DNA of 64,000 bases. It comes from Datisca glomerata. Its lineage: Eukaryota; Streptophyta; Magnoliopsida; Cucurbitales; Datiscaceae. The position numbers and the translations under genes were made by a program. Below are positions 1 to 11,135 of this stretch, piece by piece (the stretch's first letter is position 1; the number at the start of each line of letters is the position of its first letter). The notes beneath the pieces were generated by a model. It made no database searches. It saw nothing but the letters and a program-made list of their open reading frames with translations, and was not told the DNA's origin. The stretch covers positions 684,237 through 748,236 of the forward strand of contig QANY01013337.1 in the NCBI GenBank assembly GCA_003255025.1, written 5' to 3'.

Positions 1-334
1 ATTTCACTATGATATCTTATCTTAATAAATTTAAATTATACAATTTATATAAGACAAAATTAAAAATAAAAATTATACAGATTGCTACTGAATAATTATT
101 CAAGGTAATACATAAATGATTTAATAAAAGTTTAATTATTAAGTATGTATAAGACAATTTAAGGATTTTTCTAAAATGTTAAAAAATTAAAAGTATCATT
201 AATCATTTAATTAAAAATAATTAACATTAACATTTATAAATATGAGTTCAAGAATTTTATAAAATCATGAGTATAAAATTATCTCTGGAAATATTCTCTC
301 TTTCCTCTCAGTTGCAATTATATGTTGATGCCTA

Positions 335-1652
335 TAGGGATAGTAATTAGTGGGTTTGAGTTGGGTATGAATATACTCATTAATTACCTATGTTAAATTC
401 TTACTACTCATACTCATAATAAATTAAATGAGTTGGTGTGGGTAATACCCGTTAAAATATGGGTAACCAACTTGGTACATAATGGGTATTTATATATTTG
501 TTTCTATTTTGTTTTGGAACTAAAGGATTATTCTTTTTTTTTCCTATTCAATCAACAATTCTATTTTCGCCATTCACTTTCTCTCTTCATCGAGCTATGA
601 TATGGAGATCAACGATTCAGTTAAAATTACTCTCACTAAAAATTGACAAGTTGAACAAAAAATTCTATCATAAATAGCTTAAATTGAAAATTGATTTGAC
701 AAAATTATTTAATAAACCTACTAAAATTGATAAATTTGAGTTTGGTTCATCGATTATAACATTGACGATTCAGTTAGTTCGGTTGTGTAATTGTTCGATT
801 ATAAAATTGACGATCCAATTTAGTTTCATGGTAAAATTAACGAACTATAGTTTGGTTATTCGTTTATAAAATTGATGATTCAGTTTGGTTTGATTGTAAA
901 ATTGATGAGTTTCAGTTCTCTTTTATTCTAAAATTGATGAATTTTAGTGTTATTTAAATGTCAAATTGATGAACTTTGATTCGATTGGACTATAGTTGAT
1001 GAATTTTAATTTTGGTTATTTAATTGATTATTCGATTTGGTTTGATGATAAAATTGATCGATTCTAATTTGATTCGATTATAAAATTGACGATTTAATTT
1101 GGTCCAGTCATAAACTTGATGAATTTTAGTTTAATTATTCAATTATAAAATTATGGAACAATTTAATTTTGTTATAAAAAACTAATTCAATTTCCCTGTG
1201 ATTATAAAATCGATAAATGTTATTGTTATTCAATTGTAACATTGATAAATTATAATTCGATTCAATCATAAAACTGATAATTTTTAGTTCGGTTATTCAA
1301 TTCGTGATTCAGTTTAATTCGATTATAAAATTATAAAATTCAATTGTCAATCATGAGTTATAACAGAAATTACACCATAGTTTTTATTATATATATTATT
1401 GTCTTTAGAAGAATTATCGAAGATTGAGAAAATTACCTTAATCAGAGGTTTCATGTGGAGTGGAGGTATAATATTTTTAGAATAAATGGACATTCAATGA
1501 TTATTGTGTATTACTCATACTCTACCCATTTATAATGGGTAAAAAATTTCTCACTTAATAAAAAACGTATACCCATTAATAATATTTTAAACTTACTCAT
1601 TAAATCAGATACCGTATAGTATTTTTACTCACGAATATTTTTACCATCCCTA
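335..1652. mobile_element. hAT-like non-autonomous element
   Basis: The ends form an imperfect inverted repeat: TAGGGATAGTAA at the left and, read on the other strand, TAGGGATGGTAA at the right (11 of 12). They are flanked by GATGCCTA (327-334) and GATACGTA (1653-1660), alike at 6 of 8 bases and of the 8-bp length hAT elements duplicate. The subterminal zones (about 345-500 and 1500-1640) are crowded with GGGTA/TACCC and ACTCAT words in both orientations, as in hAT transposase-binding regions. No transposase frame is present, so it is non-autonomous. It appears to lie in intron 2 of the receptor kinase gene. Class is inferred from termini only. Confidence 0.6.
690..1345. repeat. Degenerate tandem repeat inside the hAT-like element
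   Basis: A motif close to TATAAAATTGATGAATTT, followed by a variable AGTTTGGTTATTC-like part, recurs roughly every 30-60 bp through this interval with many substitutions. It fills the core of the element between the two GGGTA-rich ends. No open frame of note. It looks like an old minisatellite that expanded within the transposon. Confidence 0.6.
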
Positions 1653-1826
1653 GATACGTATGTATGTGTTGTCAAGGAAAATAAATTTTTTAAATAAGTA
1701 ATAAATGTGTTACAGAGATATTAGTCTACCTAAGATATATTAGTAGGACTATTAATTTTTATAATCAACAATTTTATAAAAAAAATAAAAAGGAAAATTA
1801 AATCATTTGAGGAAAGAGGTTCTTAC

Positions 1827-2526
1827 ATGTTGGTGACATGACAAACGGCGTTAGAACAAGTACAGTTGGCCATACTGAGAATATCGTTGCCGTCAATGAC
1901 GCGGTTAGAAAAGGCTTCTGCAATTTCACTCCCATTGCAGGAATTTTGATTTATATTCCAATTCAGGCTCTGTAGCTTCGAAGATATTGCTTGAAGTGTC
2001 CTCACTATTCCATACCCACAAAAATGAAAAATGTATATATTCATTATTTATTCTTTTTCGAACAATTAAAGGTCTTGATGCATTGGCAGTTGCTTTTGAC
2101 AGTTATTGGTAATAAAACAATTTTAGGGGAAAACACAATACAAGTAATTAATGAGAATTCAGTGGGTGTTTGGTTGCACAGAAAATGGAGGAAAATAAGA
2201 GAAACTGGGGAAATAACGGCCCTCTGTTTCTCGGGTTTAAAGAGAATGACAAAAGAAAATCAATTTAAGTCCTACAATTATCACAACGAAACATAAAAAG
2301 GCAACTGAAATTTGAGGGGGAAGCACATATTTTTCAGTTTCCTACAATTTCCGAGCCACCAAACAAACATACCGAAAAACAGAGGAATTCCAAATAGAGA
2401 AGAAATCGAGAAATTTGGGGCAGTACCTTCATCTTCGGGCAGAAGTTGAGCATTGGATCGATACAAAGTAAAGCAATTCAAAATCAGGAACCAGAGGAAA
2501 AGAGAATCAACAATCTCGATACGCAT
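1827..2526 (-). CDS. LRR receptor-like serine/threonine kinase, first two exons (partial, runs off left edge)
   Basis: Exon 1 is 2427-2526 (ATG at 2526) and encodes a hydrophobic signal peptide followed by AQLLPEDE. Exon 2 is 1827-2004. Splicing at GT (2426-2425) and AG (2006-2005) joins them as PEDEVRTLQAISSKL, which matches the mature N-terminus of the plant LRR-VIII/malectin-type kinases (At1g07650/At1g53430-like). Exon 2 carries the cysteine-rich cap (NQNSCNGS, NCTCSNAVCHVTN) that precedes the leucine-rich repeats and ends at a good donor, GTAAG. No exon 3 is visible down to position 1, so LRRs, malectin and kinase domains should lie left of the window, after an intron of at least 1.8 kb that holds the hAT-like element. 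The protein would be a plasma-membrane receptor. The family is clear; the exact orthologue is not. Confidence 0.82.
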
Positions 2527-2632
2527 GAGGGACGAATTCCGATTTAGATTCCACTAATATTAGATGAACAGGATTTGAAGCAGAGAGAAAGAGAAGTGAA
2601 ATGGAGGAGAGAGAGAGAAGAAAGGATGTTTG

Positions 2633-2640
2633 AATATATA
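2633..2640 (-). promoter_or_regulatory. TATA box of the receptor kinase gene
   Basis: On the minus strand TATATATT lies about 107 bp upstream of the ATG. Downstream of it is a CT-rich stretch (about 2585-2625) typical of plant pyrimidine patches and 5' leaders. Position and context fit; the transcription start is not known. Confidence 0.5.
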
Positions 2641-2649
2641 GAGTGAGAG

Positions 2650-3160
2650 AGGGACTTACGTAATTGTTAAAGGAAAGGAACATTCAATGAACGAAAAATC
2701 AACAGATTCTTTAGAAAAAAAAAGAAAGAAAAAAGGACGTAGTTGAATGAAACATTTAGACTGCGAAGAGAGCCGCCAATGATGATCTCCTTAATTTCCT
2801 TTACACGAAATTATCACGTGGTTATGCATGGCGGCGGCAGCCGGCATGAGTTGGTTACTGTTATTTTATTTATTATTATTTTTTTGTATAAGTTACATAT
2901 TGTATTATATCGAGTTTCATCCAATTTTAGAAATGATAAGACTAACGCTCGTGAGTTACAGTCTTTTAATTATGTGTGTGAGAATTAAACTTATTGTCTC
3001 TTTTCATCTTATTAGTTATTTTGTTTGATGAAAGGTCTAAAAATTTTAGTTTAGTTTCGATCTTTTTACAAATATTGAAGTTTTACTTGCTATTACTATG
3101 CATTTGATTGAAACTACTAAAATATTTTTATTGTCTTATATTCCACATTTAGGCATCTTT
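2650..3160. other. Intergenic region upstream of the receptor kinase
   Basis: AT-rich sequence with no recognisable gene or mobile-element terminus. Short open frames here have low-complexity translations and are not supported. Confidence 0.5.
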
Positions 3161-3988
3161 TAGGGGCGAGCCTAGAAGTATATTTTTTGTCGGGGACAAA
3201 AATTGTTTTAACGCTATATTATTTGACATGATAATAATAAATAAAAAATATTTTATACAATCTAGTTATTTTATAAAGTTGAAGAAGAAATACAATATAG
3301 AATTTCAATTGGGCAAATATTATTAAATGTTGTGATTTTATAAATTGAAAAGGGGCAAATAGTTGTCCGTTAACTCTCTAAAAGTTAAAAAGATGGTGAT
3401 CTTCTCTCTCTTTGAGAGTTCTTTTCTAGGACCTTCTTCTCCTACGTTACTGCCGCTTCTCTCGCACCCAAAATGAAAGAAATTGTAGCGAAATGGTGTT
3501 CCCTCTCTCTTACAGAAGATGAGGAAGCAGTAATCAATATCAACGAAACCCTCCAAGTAGACTCTTTAGACAAAGACAAATGCCTGGTCCTTAGAGTACT
3601 CACTCACTCTTCGTCCCTTCAACAAGCCAGCTCTCAAAAGAACCCTTCTACAGGTATGGAACCCTTCAAAGGGAGCTGTTATAAGAGAAATCACTACTGA
3701 CCTATTTCAACAACGCATATGAGAAGAAAATAATTCTTTTTAACGAACCATGACATTTCGACAAATCACCTATCCTTCTCGGTGAGTTAGATGGTCTGAA
3801 ACAATCATCTGAAATCATTATAGATGAGGTTAGTATCTGGGTTCAAATTTACAATCTTCCTGTCATCTGCATTTACCAAAGCCATGGATGAATATATTGA
3901 AATCTAATTGGAAAATATGTGGCTATAGATGATAATTAGGAAGGCAGAGTCTGGGAGAGGTATTTGTGTATAAGAGTTAGATTAAATG

Positions 3989-4672
3989 GAAACAACACCT
4001 GATGAGTTGTCTAGAGAGTGAATCTTGGATTAACGATGGTTTGTCCATTTTTGTCTGTGAGAAATTGATTTGGGCATGGTGTGGAGGCATCGATGAAGCC
4101 AAAGACAGAGTGGGCCTTGAGAATGGAGGAGATCTGGTATTTCCACAATATAAAGTTTGATGCGTAGAGTCTGATGGATGCAAGATTACATATATTTGGC
4201 AGCAGAAACATAAGGGATTGAAGCGGTGTATCGGTCCCATTAGTAGTAGAGGAAGAAGAAATAAAGGGTTGATTGTGAATCTGGGTTTGAGTGGGATTCT
4301 ATTTAGAAGTAGGGGCGCGAGCTGGAGAAAGATCGCGAGACTCAGATTGAGATGTAGCGGTAGAGTGAAGAGTCTTCAGCCATGGACGTGAGTCACTAAT
4401 GGCTTTGATACCATGAAGAGAATTAGATAGAAAGAGAAACAGATGCAGTAAACAAGAATAGAAGAAGAGAACGAGAGAGAGAGAGAGAAAAGAACTTTAA
4501 TATTATTATTAACTTAAAATAGAGAAGAACACAAAGTATATAAAGGCTAACAGAACTAGGTCAAACGGTTTACAAGAAACTAACTGTCGTTAGAACTATT
4601 TCTTCCAACCTTATCATCAATATTACAGTGTTGTCATTGGCATTGTTATTAAACAAATTAGTACCCTTAACA
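3989..4672 (-). mobile_element. Truncated copia element: 5' LTR, primer site and gag start
   Basis: Read on the minus strand: an LTR beginning TGTTAAGGGTAC at 4672 and ending TCTTCA at 4414 (259 bp), then at once TGGTATCAAAGC (4402-4413), one base off the usual initiator-Met tRNA primer site TGGTATCAGAGC. A leader and the start of gag follow, stopping abruptly at about 3989 where LINE sequence resumes. The LTR contains a CT-rich run, seen as GA repeats at about 4473-4492 on the plus strand. No 3' LTR or matching target duplication is present, so most of the element was deleted, along with a few codons of the LINE. Confidence 0.75.
3990..4386 (-). pseudogene. copia gag N-terminus (UBN2_3-like), remnant
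   Basis: Starting at ATG about 4386 the minus strand gives MAEDSSLYRY, then a frame (4211-4011) containing LYASNFILWKYQISSILKAH and FGFIDASTPCPNQFL. This is the copia-like N-terminal gag domain: a W in the 'ILWK' motif and the FGFID/CPNQF block are typical. It is frameshifted and has no C-terminal part. Confidence 0.7.
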
Positions 4673-4797
4673 CTGAGAATAGGAATTAAAATACGGCCTT
4701 CTCCTTTTTCAGAAGTGATTTGGGTCGATCTAAAATACGAAAAATTGTCAGATTTCTGCTACATTTGTGGTCGCTTTGTTAGATTCAAAATCATTTA

Positions 4798-5690
4798 GGT
4801 ATAAACCGTATCTAAAAAAAATTCTAGATCTCATATTGAACACGTCAAGAATCAAAACAATTATAGAGCGGAAGCGTACCTGAATCCATGACGATAGATT
4901 GTTGTTTAAAGCCGAGCGGTTGGCCTTCCAGATCTACACGATTTTCTATCCGAGAGTCTCATTTGATAAAATCTCTTAGTTTTCTCTCTAACGATGGGAT
5001 ATTAGGGAGAATAGAATGATTTTTGGTTATCGTGCGACCCAGGTACCATAACCAATTATAGATAATTCATCTTTTAGTATTTCTATTTTAGCCCATCATA
5101 AAAATAGAAATTACCCTAAAATCTCTACACATTAAATGGTCCACAACCTATCAGATACGTTAAAACCTCAATTATCCAAACCTTAATAGATCACTTTTCA
5201 TTGGGTTTAACTTTATTTGACAGTCTACAACACATAATTATTTTACACATAAGTTCAACGTTGGATTAATGATCCAACAATCTCCCGCTTGGGGTATGTA
5301 TTAAACATTATAATTATGTTTTGCCAAAATTAACTGTACGCTTCAACTTTGCTGTCATTACCGAAATGTATCAATAACCAATCTGGTCCATCAATCATAC
5401 CAACATAGGATCAAAACGACTTTTGTTACATCAATCGTAACTCAACCCATCAATGGTCACGTATATCAATTCAACCGAATGACATGGATTATGATGTGAA
5501 TGTGTAGCATGAAAATTTTATGTGATAAGATCTTAACATGCCTATTTTCAAGTGGTCCTTCGTAAATCTTAGTGAGATCAAACCATACATAAATCAGAGT
5601 ATGAATACCAAAAAACTTTATTTCTGTAGAAAATAACCTTAAAATATCCATAAACCAAAATAACTGAAAAATATGTCTATATGAAAAGAG
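4798..5690 (-). mobile_element. 3' end of a second copia element (3' non-coding region, polypurine tract, LTR)
   Basis: On the minus strand, AAGCGGGAGATT (about 5280-5291) is a polypurine tract directly followed by TGTTGGATCATTAATCCAAC, an LTR start at 5279. The LTR runs left for up to about 480 bp; its end near 4800 is not sharply defined. To the right, about 5290-5690, is non-coding sequence of the kind that follows copia pol. No pol domains are visible. It separates the LINE ORF1 remnant from the LINE ORF2 remnant. Confidence 0.55.
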
Positions 5691-7375
5691 TATCTAAACT
5701 AAAATACAAACTCCCGTTAGAACTGAATATCATCAATGCAAGTGTTCAGAATTCTAAGCACTCTCTGTCACGAACTAGAATCCTTATTTGTAGATTTTGG
5801 TGGGGCTTTTCTGCTGAGGGTAACAAAATGCATCGGGCCAAATGGAATTCGCTCGCCTCCCCAAAACTAATGGAGGGATGGGTTTCAGTAGCCTTATTTC
5901 TTTCAACAAAGCCTTCCTAGCTAAACAGGCTTGGACAATTCTCTCAAACTCCCACTCATTAATTGGCATAATCTTTAAGGGTCTCTACTTCTCATTTAGT
6001 TCTATCTTGGAGGCTACACCTAATCACAATGCATCAATCACTTGGAAATCCATTCTTTGGGGTCGTGATCTTCTAATTAAGGGACTGCGATGGAGAATTG
6101 TGAACGGGCTCTCTGTCAAAGCATGGTTGGATCCTTGGATCCCTAGAATTACATCATTTAGACCGGTCAGCCCACCCCCTCTCAAGGAGCTCTAACTTTA
6201 GTCGCTGACTTCATATCAAATGGGCAATGGAATATTCAAAAAGTCAGGCTCTTCTTTTTGGAGGAAGATGTAGAAGCAATTCTCTCTATTGGCCTCAGCC
6301 TAGGAGCAGGAGAATACTATCTCTTATGGCATTACACTAAAAGCGGTCTCTTTACTGTCAAAAGCGCATATCACTTAGACCAATCTTCATTCAATGTTGT
6401 TGGTCCATCTTCCCCTTCAGGTCTCAGTACTTGGTAGAAGAATATATGGTCTTTCAAAATCCCGAACAAGGTAAAAAAATTCCTTTAGAAAGCCTTTAAA
6501 GATTTTTTACCTGCGAAATTAAATCTTAAGAACCATGGCCTGCAATTAAATCCAAGGTAGTTTTTTACCATAAAGTGGACTCCACGGTCCACTCTCTTTT
6601 TGCATGCAAATATTCTCTATATGTCTGGAAATTGATGATTGGTCTTTTATTAATGGTAAATCTGATCTGATAGAAGATAATTGATCATTCCCAGATAATT
6701 TTGATAGTGTTTTTCAAGATTGTCTGAAACCACTCCAAGCAAAAGCTGTCGTGATTTGTTGGTATATTCGGTTTTCAAGGAATTGTGCCTCACATGGATG
6801 AATGTTTAATTCAGGAGAAGATATTTATATTACAACATCCAATTTCTTGGCAGCATGATCTTCAGCCCAACAAAGCTCATCTTCCCCTCGCTTAACTATA
6901 CCTCATTCTCCAAGACCCCAAGTCTGGACTCCCCATCCCCTGGTAAACTAAAACTCAATATTGATGCTTATGTTTCCTCTTCTTCTTCAGGTTTTAGTTG
7001 AATTGTTAGGGATAGTTCGGGCAATGTTGTTTTGGTTGCGTCGGAGTTCTATCATGGTGTTCTCAACCCCCTTGAAGCAGAAGGCCTCGCTTTGTACAAG
7101 AGTTTACTTCTACAGCTAGACTGTGTGTGCCTATTAATTTTATTGAGCGTGACTGTTTGTAGCGTATTCTCCTCCTGAATTCTAGTTTGGATAGTTTAGC
7201 TCACATGAATCCTATTCTATCCTCTATCAAATATGTACTTTTCTCTTGGTCAGATGTCCATTTTAATTTTGTTCCTCGTAATTGTACTTTGAGGGTCTGG
7301 GTCGGAGTTTTCCTTCTGATTATTACAACTAGACTGTTTGTAGCGTATTCTCCTTGCTGCTCCTTAATATAATTA
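5690..7375 (+). pseudogene. LINE ORF2 C-terminal part: zf-RVT and RNase H
   Basis: The first recognisable block is RTRILICRFWWG and GNKMHRAKWNSLASPK, then GGMGFSSLISFNKAFLAKQA and SILWGRDLLIKGLRWR, the conserved region between reverse transcriptase and zf-RVT in plant L1 elements. About 6430-6560 encodes the zf-RVT start (WKNIWSFKIPNKVKKF). About 6945-7140 encodes an RVT_3 RNase H (KLNIDAYVSSSS, IVRDSSGNVV, LEAEGLALYKSLL). Stops and frameshifts are frequent. It belongs with the ORF1 remnant in the same LINE. Confidence 0.78.
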
Positions 7376-7479
7376 CCTGATTTTAAAAAGAAAAGAAAAG
7401 GGTCATATAGTATAACATTTGCAAATACAAAAGAAAGAGGGCAATTGCCCCCTTTCCCACAAAGACAAACTCGTCTCTA

Positions 7480-7766
7480 GTCTCCTTCATCACATCATCA
7501 CTATAGTAATAGGGGGAATGAGTTGAGAAACTTTTTAAACATTTTTATTTAACTAATTTAAAATTAATTTCAATTTATCAACCATATATAATGTATGTAT
7601 TTGATAATTTATTAGATAATTTATTAATAATTTATAATCATGACAAATTTACATCTACACATATAGCGTACAACATATAGCGTACAGTTTTGGAGAAACT
7701 TTCATTAGACACTTTTGTCTACGTATTATTTGAAAACCCTCATATGCCTTTATATTTTACACATCT
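7480..7766. other. Spacer between two LINE regions
   Basis: AT-rich DNA without a recognisable gene. A short direct repeat of ATAGCGTACA occurs near 7665-7688. Confidence 0.5.
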
Positions 7767-9050
7767 TTTTTTGAAATAAAACGGCTAACAAATCGTTCTT
7801 GTTGTAAAACATCCTATATACTAAGAGGATAATGAGCCAACCATATAAGACTAGACTTATCCTACAGTGCAATCTTCGCTAGTAAGTGGGCAACTTCATT
7901 ACAACTTCTAGGACACAAGTGAAATACCAAAACATCAAAGGACTCGGCTTCGTCCCAAATATCCATAATAACAGACCCAATTTTCTGCCCTGGAAAAATA
8001 CTCTTTGCACAACAAATTAACTACTAACAAAGAATCATATTCAACAATTATTCGATTACACTCAATTTGTTTAGCAAGCGAAATACCTTCCTTAACCGCT
8101 AACGCTTCTGAAACTACCACTGAAAATTTATTATCGAAGTAACGGATCTTTGAAGCTTTTGTCCAGCCCTGATCATTCCTAATTACAGTACCAATACCAA
8201 CACCATTTTTATCAATAAAGGTTGCATCATCGTTTACCTTCAATATGGACACTGGGGGAGGGCTCCACTGTCTTCTATTTGATTTACCTTTGGAAGAGTG
8301 ATGGTGAAATTGGGAGGATTGATATTCATGCCAGTAGAAGCAAACCCAGTGCAACAGTTCCCCAACATCTCTCGCCCTACCTCCATGCAATCTCGAGTTA
8401 CGCTCCGTCCACCAAGTCCACGACCACATAATAAATAAGGAAAATGAATCAACATTTAATTGTTGCTTAACATATAAGGATGCCTCAATAGGATCGTTCG
8501 AGCTGATATTTCTCCACCATAGCCGAAAAGTCTGAAATTTTCCAGAAAAGCCTAGCATACTTACACCTCCATATCGCATGGATCGACGAATCCGCAGCCT
8601 TCTTACAAAGCGGGCAAGTATCATCAATAAGCATGCCATGATGTCTTAGATTAACTGAAGTCGGTATAATATTATGAGAGACTCTCCATGCAAAGCAGCG
8701 ACCTTTATGCTGGATAGGTATCTTCCATAAAAACTTCCATCAAGATTCTGGAATAGAATAGGATGAACATCCAGCTCAACCCGAGGATGAAGTTGCCATC
8801 TTGTAGCACTCTTTCACATAATAAATTCCAGATTTATCATGATGCCAAAATAATGTGTCTGGGCTATCAACTCTACCTCTCGGCAGGCTCAAAATTGCTC
8901 TAGCTTCTTCCGGCCAAAACAAATAATGTTCCACCCATCAAACTCATCTAACAAGACAGTCACTGTAGTATCAACATGTAGGGAGGGGACGAAAAAGGTG
9001 TAAAATTGACGGGTAGAGGCAACCATGGATCAGCGTATATCAAAGTATTC
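7767..9050 (-). pseudogene. Second L1 LINE, 3' half: zf-RVT and RNase H
   Basis: Minus-strand sequence beginning near 9050 resembles the end of LINE reverse transcriptase (ADPWLPLPVNFTP). It is followed by zf-RVT (LRHHGMLIDDTCPLCKKAAD, across a frameshift near 8640) and a nearly open RVT_3 RNase H (8260-7935: ILKVNDDATFIDKNGVGIG, VVSEALAVKEGISLAKQ, IIVEYDSLLVVNLL). The DDAT and EYDS stretches correspond to RNase H active-site blocks. An A-rich tail on the minus strand (plus-strand T run at 7767-7773) ends it. ORF1, endonuclease and most of RT are absent, as in 5'-truncated LINEs. No convincing target duplication was found. Confidence 0.78.
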
Positions 9051-9070
9051 CTCCTATCTCATATTCTATG

Positions 9071-9290
9071 TAGGGGTGTGTATGGTTCGGTTCGACCGGT
9101 TAGTAAGATATTTTTATAATCGACCCGAATTCATCGGTTACTTATATAACTTAACTGAACCGAACTGGTGTAACCATCCGAACCGAACCGAATATAACGA
9201 AAGTAATCGATTCGGCAACTCAATAACAATAATTAATAATAAAAAATATATATTAAAAAAACGTTTGTAATCGGTTCGAACCGATTACAG
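9071..9290. mobile_element. hAT-like MITE fragment
   Basis: The left end TAGGGGTGTGTATGGTTCGG and internal runs of GGTTCGGTTCG/CGAACCGAAC are characteristic of a common plant hAT MITE type. The expected complementary right terminus is not found, so the element appears truncated. A 22-bp palindrome at 9267-9288 lies at the present right end. Confidence 0.5.
9267..9288. repeat. Perfect 22-bp palindrome
   Basis: Two 11-bp arms without a spacer, centred between 9277 and 9278 (core ATCGGTTCGAACCGAT). It reuses the CGGTTCGAACC word of the MITE. Confidence 0.85.
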
Positions 9291-9299
9291 AGTTTTAAA

Positions 9300-10388
9300 T
9301 CTTTTAATTAATGTGGTTAAGAGTAAATGGGTGCAACTGCAAGGGTGCAATTGAAACACTATTTTATCCTTACCGTGGTTCATGAATGTGTTAAAAGACT
9401 TGCGGTTACTTTTAACATTGACATGAAGTTCAACACATAATAAAATCACATAAACAATTTGCTCCATATGCTTTTTGATCAACACTGTGCAAACAGAAAA
9501 TTGAGTGTAATTTTATTTCAGTGTACATAGGTCCGACCAAGAATTATCAGGAAGATCATAAAATTTCATTGTTCACACGATAAATGTATTTTTCCTTACC
9601 CATTTTCGCACGTTAATGGTACTTTTTTATCCATTTTTCATGAGCACGAGGATAGTAATTTGTCTAATTAAAATAGACAAACACAAACTAATGTAGTAAA
9701 ACAATGTATTTGTTGTTGTTATGATTTATAATAGATAGAACTAATTTATGGTGTGATGTTTTCTCTTTCTCCCCGGTTATGTATAAATATTAAGGAATAT
9801 TTCTTTATAACCTTCAAATATTTTTCTTTGTATGGAAAACGTCAAACAATAATAGAAGAAACTTTGCTCTTTTATAGAATTACACGGTTATTGAAATAAT
9901 AGAATATAAGTTATATTATATGTCAATGTGTGATCGACTTTTTCAAAAATAAAAAATATTTTTCAGAAGTTATTTTTAAAGACAGGTTTTGAAGATAAAA
10001 TCTATTAGACAAGATATATAATATTCAGCATCTATTGATCTAATATAACTTTGCTTTATCGCTTCTCTATTAACAATTTCAATTCTCTCTAATATAATAT
10101 TGTATTTTACTTTTGTTTGATGCAACTCATTATGATAACGATTGGGTGACTAGTCAGAAAATTAATCATCCATGACTGGTTGCAATATTTTTATTATTCC
10201 TAATAATTTCAAAATCCTAAAGGCAATAGTGTATTTTGACATAACATTGAATATACTCTATGATTAACAATGTTAGCTCTGTAGTCTATACTTAGCAGCA
10301 GTCTTTTTTTTTTTCCATCGACTATAGTTTCTTTTTTTATTTTTGCGAGCTAATCACATATATATCGCGTACTGTTAATCATTAAATA
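9300..10388. other. Gene-free AT-rich region
   Basis: No coding region, RNA gene or element terminus could be supported. Contains homopolymer runs (for example T runs near 10306-10315). Confidence 0.5.
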
Positions 10389-11135
10389 CATTAATAACCG
10401 GATTAATTTAATAAATACCTCTTTAACTTTGATCAATTTTTAAGTAATAATTCCTTTAACTTTAAAATCTTTTTAACTTTCCCTTCAACTTTCATGAGCT
10501 ATTAATTTGACATCTTCTATTACATTTTTCATCTTTTACCCATTAAGCTGCACGTGATCAAAATTTAGACAAATTTGTCCTACCCGTAGCAAAACCCATG
10601 TTTTGACTAACTAAAAAAAAATGCTTGAAAAGGGGGAGAAATAGGTTTTTTTTGCTAAACTATACTGTTTGATAAAGTAATTTATAAAATTATACATTTG
10701 ACCTAAATTTTGTTTATCCTAACTCTAGTCACCTTCCCTTCACTTTTTATCTTTTTTTCTCCATTGTTTTTCTTACACACTGATCCGCACTCTCTCTCTC
10801 TTCATCTTCCATATCCATCTCTCTCTCTCTCCTAGAAACCTATTTTCTCCAGATCTAAACACAACAAAATGAGTTTTGTTAATTTGAATGAATTTTGTTA
10901 ATTTTATGAATTTTGTTAGCATATGTTAATTTTAATGAGTTTTATTAATTTTTATAAATATTGTTAATTTTTGTATGTTTTGTTAATTTTGAAAGAGAAC
11001 GTAGAGAAAAAGACAGAACGTAGAGCGTAGAGAGATGGCTGAGAAAGAGAGAGAGAGCGAGAGAGAGAACGTTGAGAAAGAGAGAGAATGTCGACAGAGA
11101 TGGAGTACACGACACTTGTGTACCCATCGTATAGT

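Larger units (their letters stand above)
3473..4797 (+). pseudogene. LINE ORF1 (DUF4283 plus CCHC zinc knuckle), split by a copia fragment
   Basis: The start MKEIVAKWCSLSLTEDEE is the usual opening of plant LINE ORF1 proteins. After a frameshift the next part reads PWHFDKSPILLGELDG and IWVQIYNLPV, hallmarks of DUF4283, then GRVWERYLCIRVRL up to about 3988. The frame resumes at about 4680 with RIKIRPSPFSEVIWVDLKYE and DFCYICGRF, the start of a CX2C-type zinc knuckle whose last ligands are lost. The protein normally binds the element RNA. Several stops and frameshifts show it is dead. Confidence 0.72.
3348..7410 (+). mobile_element. L1-type LINE with target-site duplication, itself interrupted
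   Basis: The element body is about 3363-7395. It is flanked by AAAAGGGGCAAATAG (3348-3362) and AAAAGGGTCATATAG (7396-7410), 13 of 15 identical, the size expected for target-primed reverse transcription. The left copy sits inside the MITE. The 3' end is an A-rich tail (about 7382-7400). It codes for a DUF4283/zinc-knuckle ORF1 and, at the far end, zf-RVT and RNase H parts of ORF2. Endonuclease and most of the reverse transcriptase are missing. Two copia fragments lie between ORF1 and the remaining ORF2. Confidence 0.8.
3161..7479. mobile_element. Short inverted-repeat element (MITE) split by a LINE
   Basis: The left end reads TAGGGGCGAG (3161-3170); the right end on the opposite strand reads TAGAGACGAG (7470-7479), 8 of 10. 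Inner sequences also correspond: a GGGGACAAAA segment on the left and a GGGGGCAATT segment on the minus strand at the right. Such GGGGCGAGCC-type ends are common in plant MITEs. Without the inserted LINE it would be about 270 bp. Flanking octamers match only 5 of 8, so the superfamily is not assigned. Confidence 0.45.

Noticed and set aside
1991..2296. Plus-strand frame of 101 residues
   Set aside because: It lies antisense to receptor-kinase exon 2 and intron 1 and matches no family.
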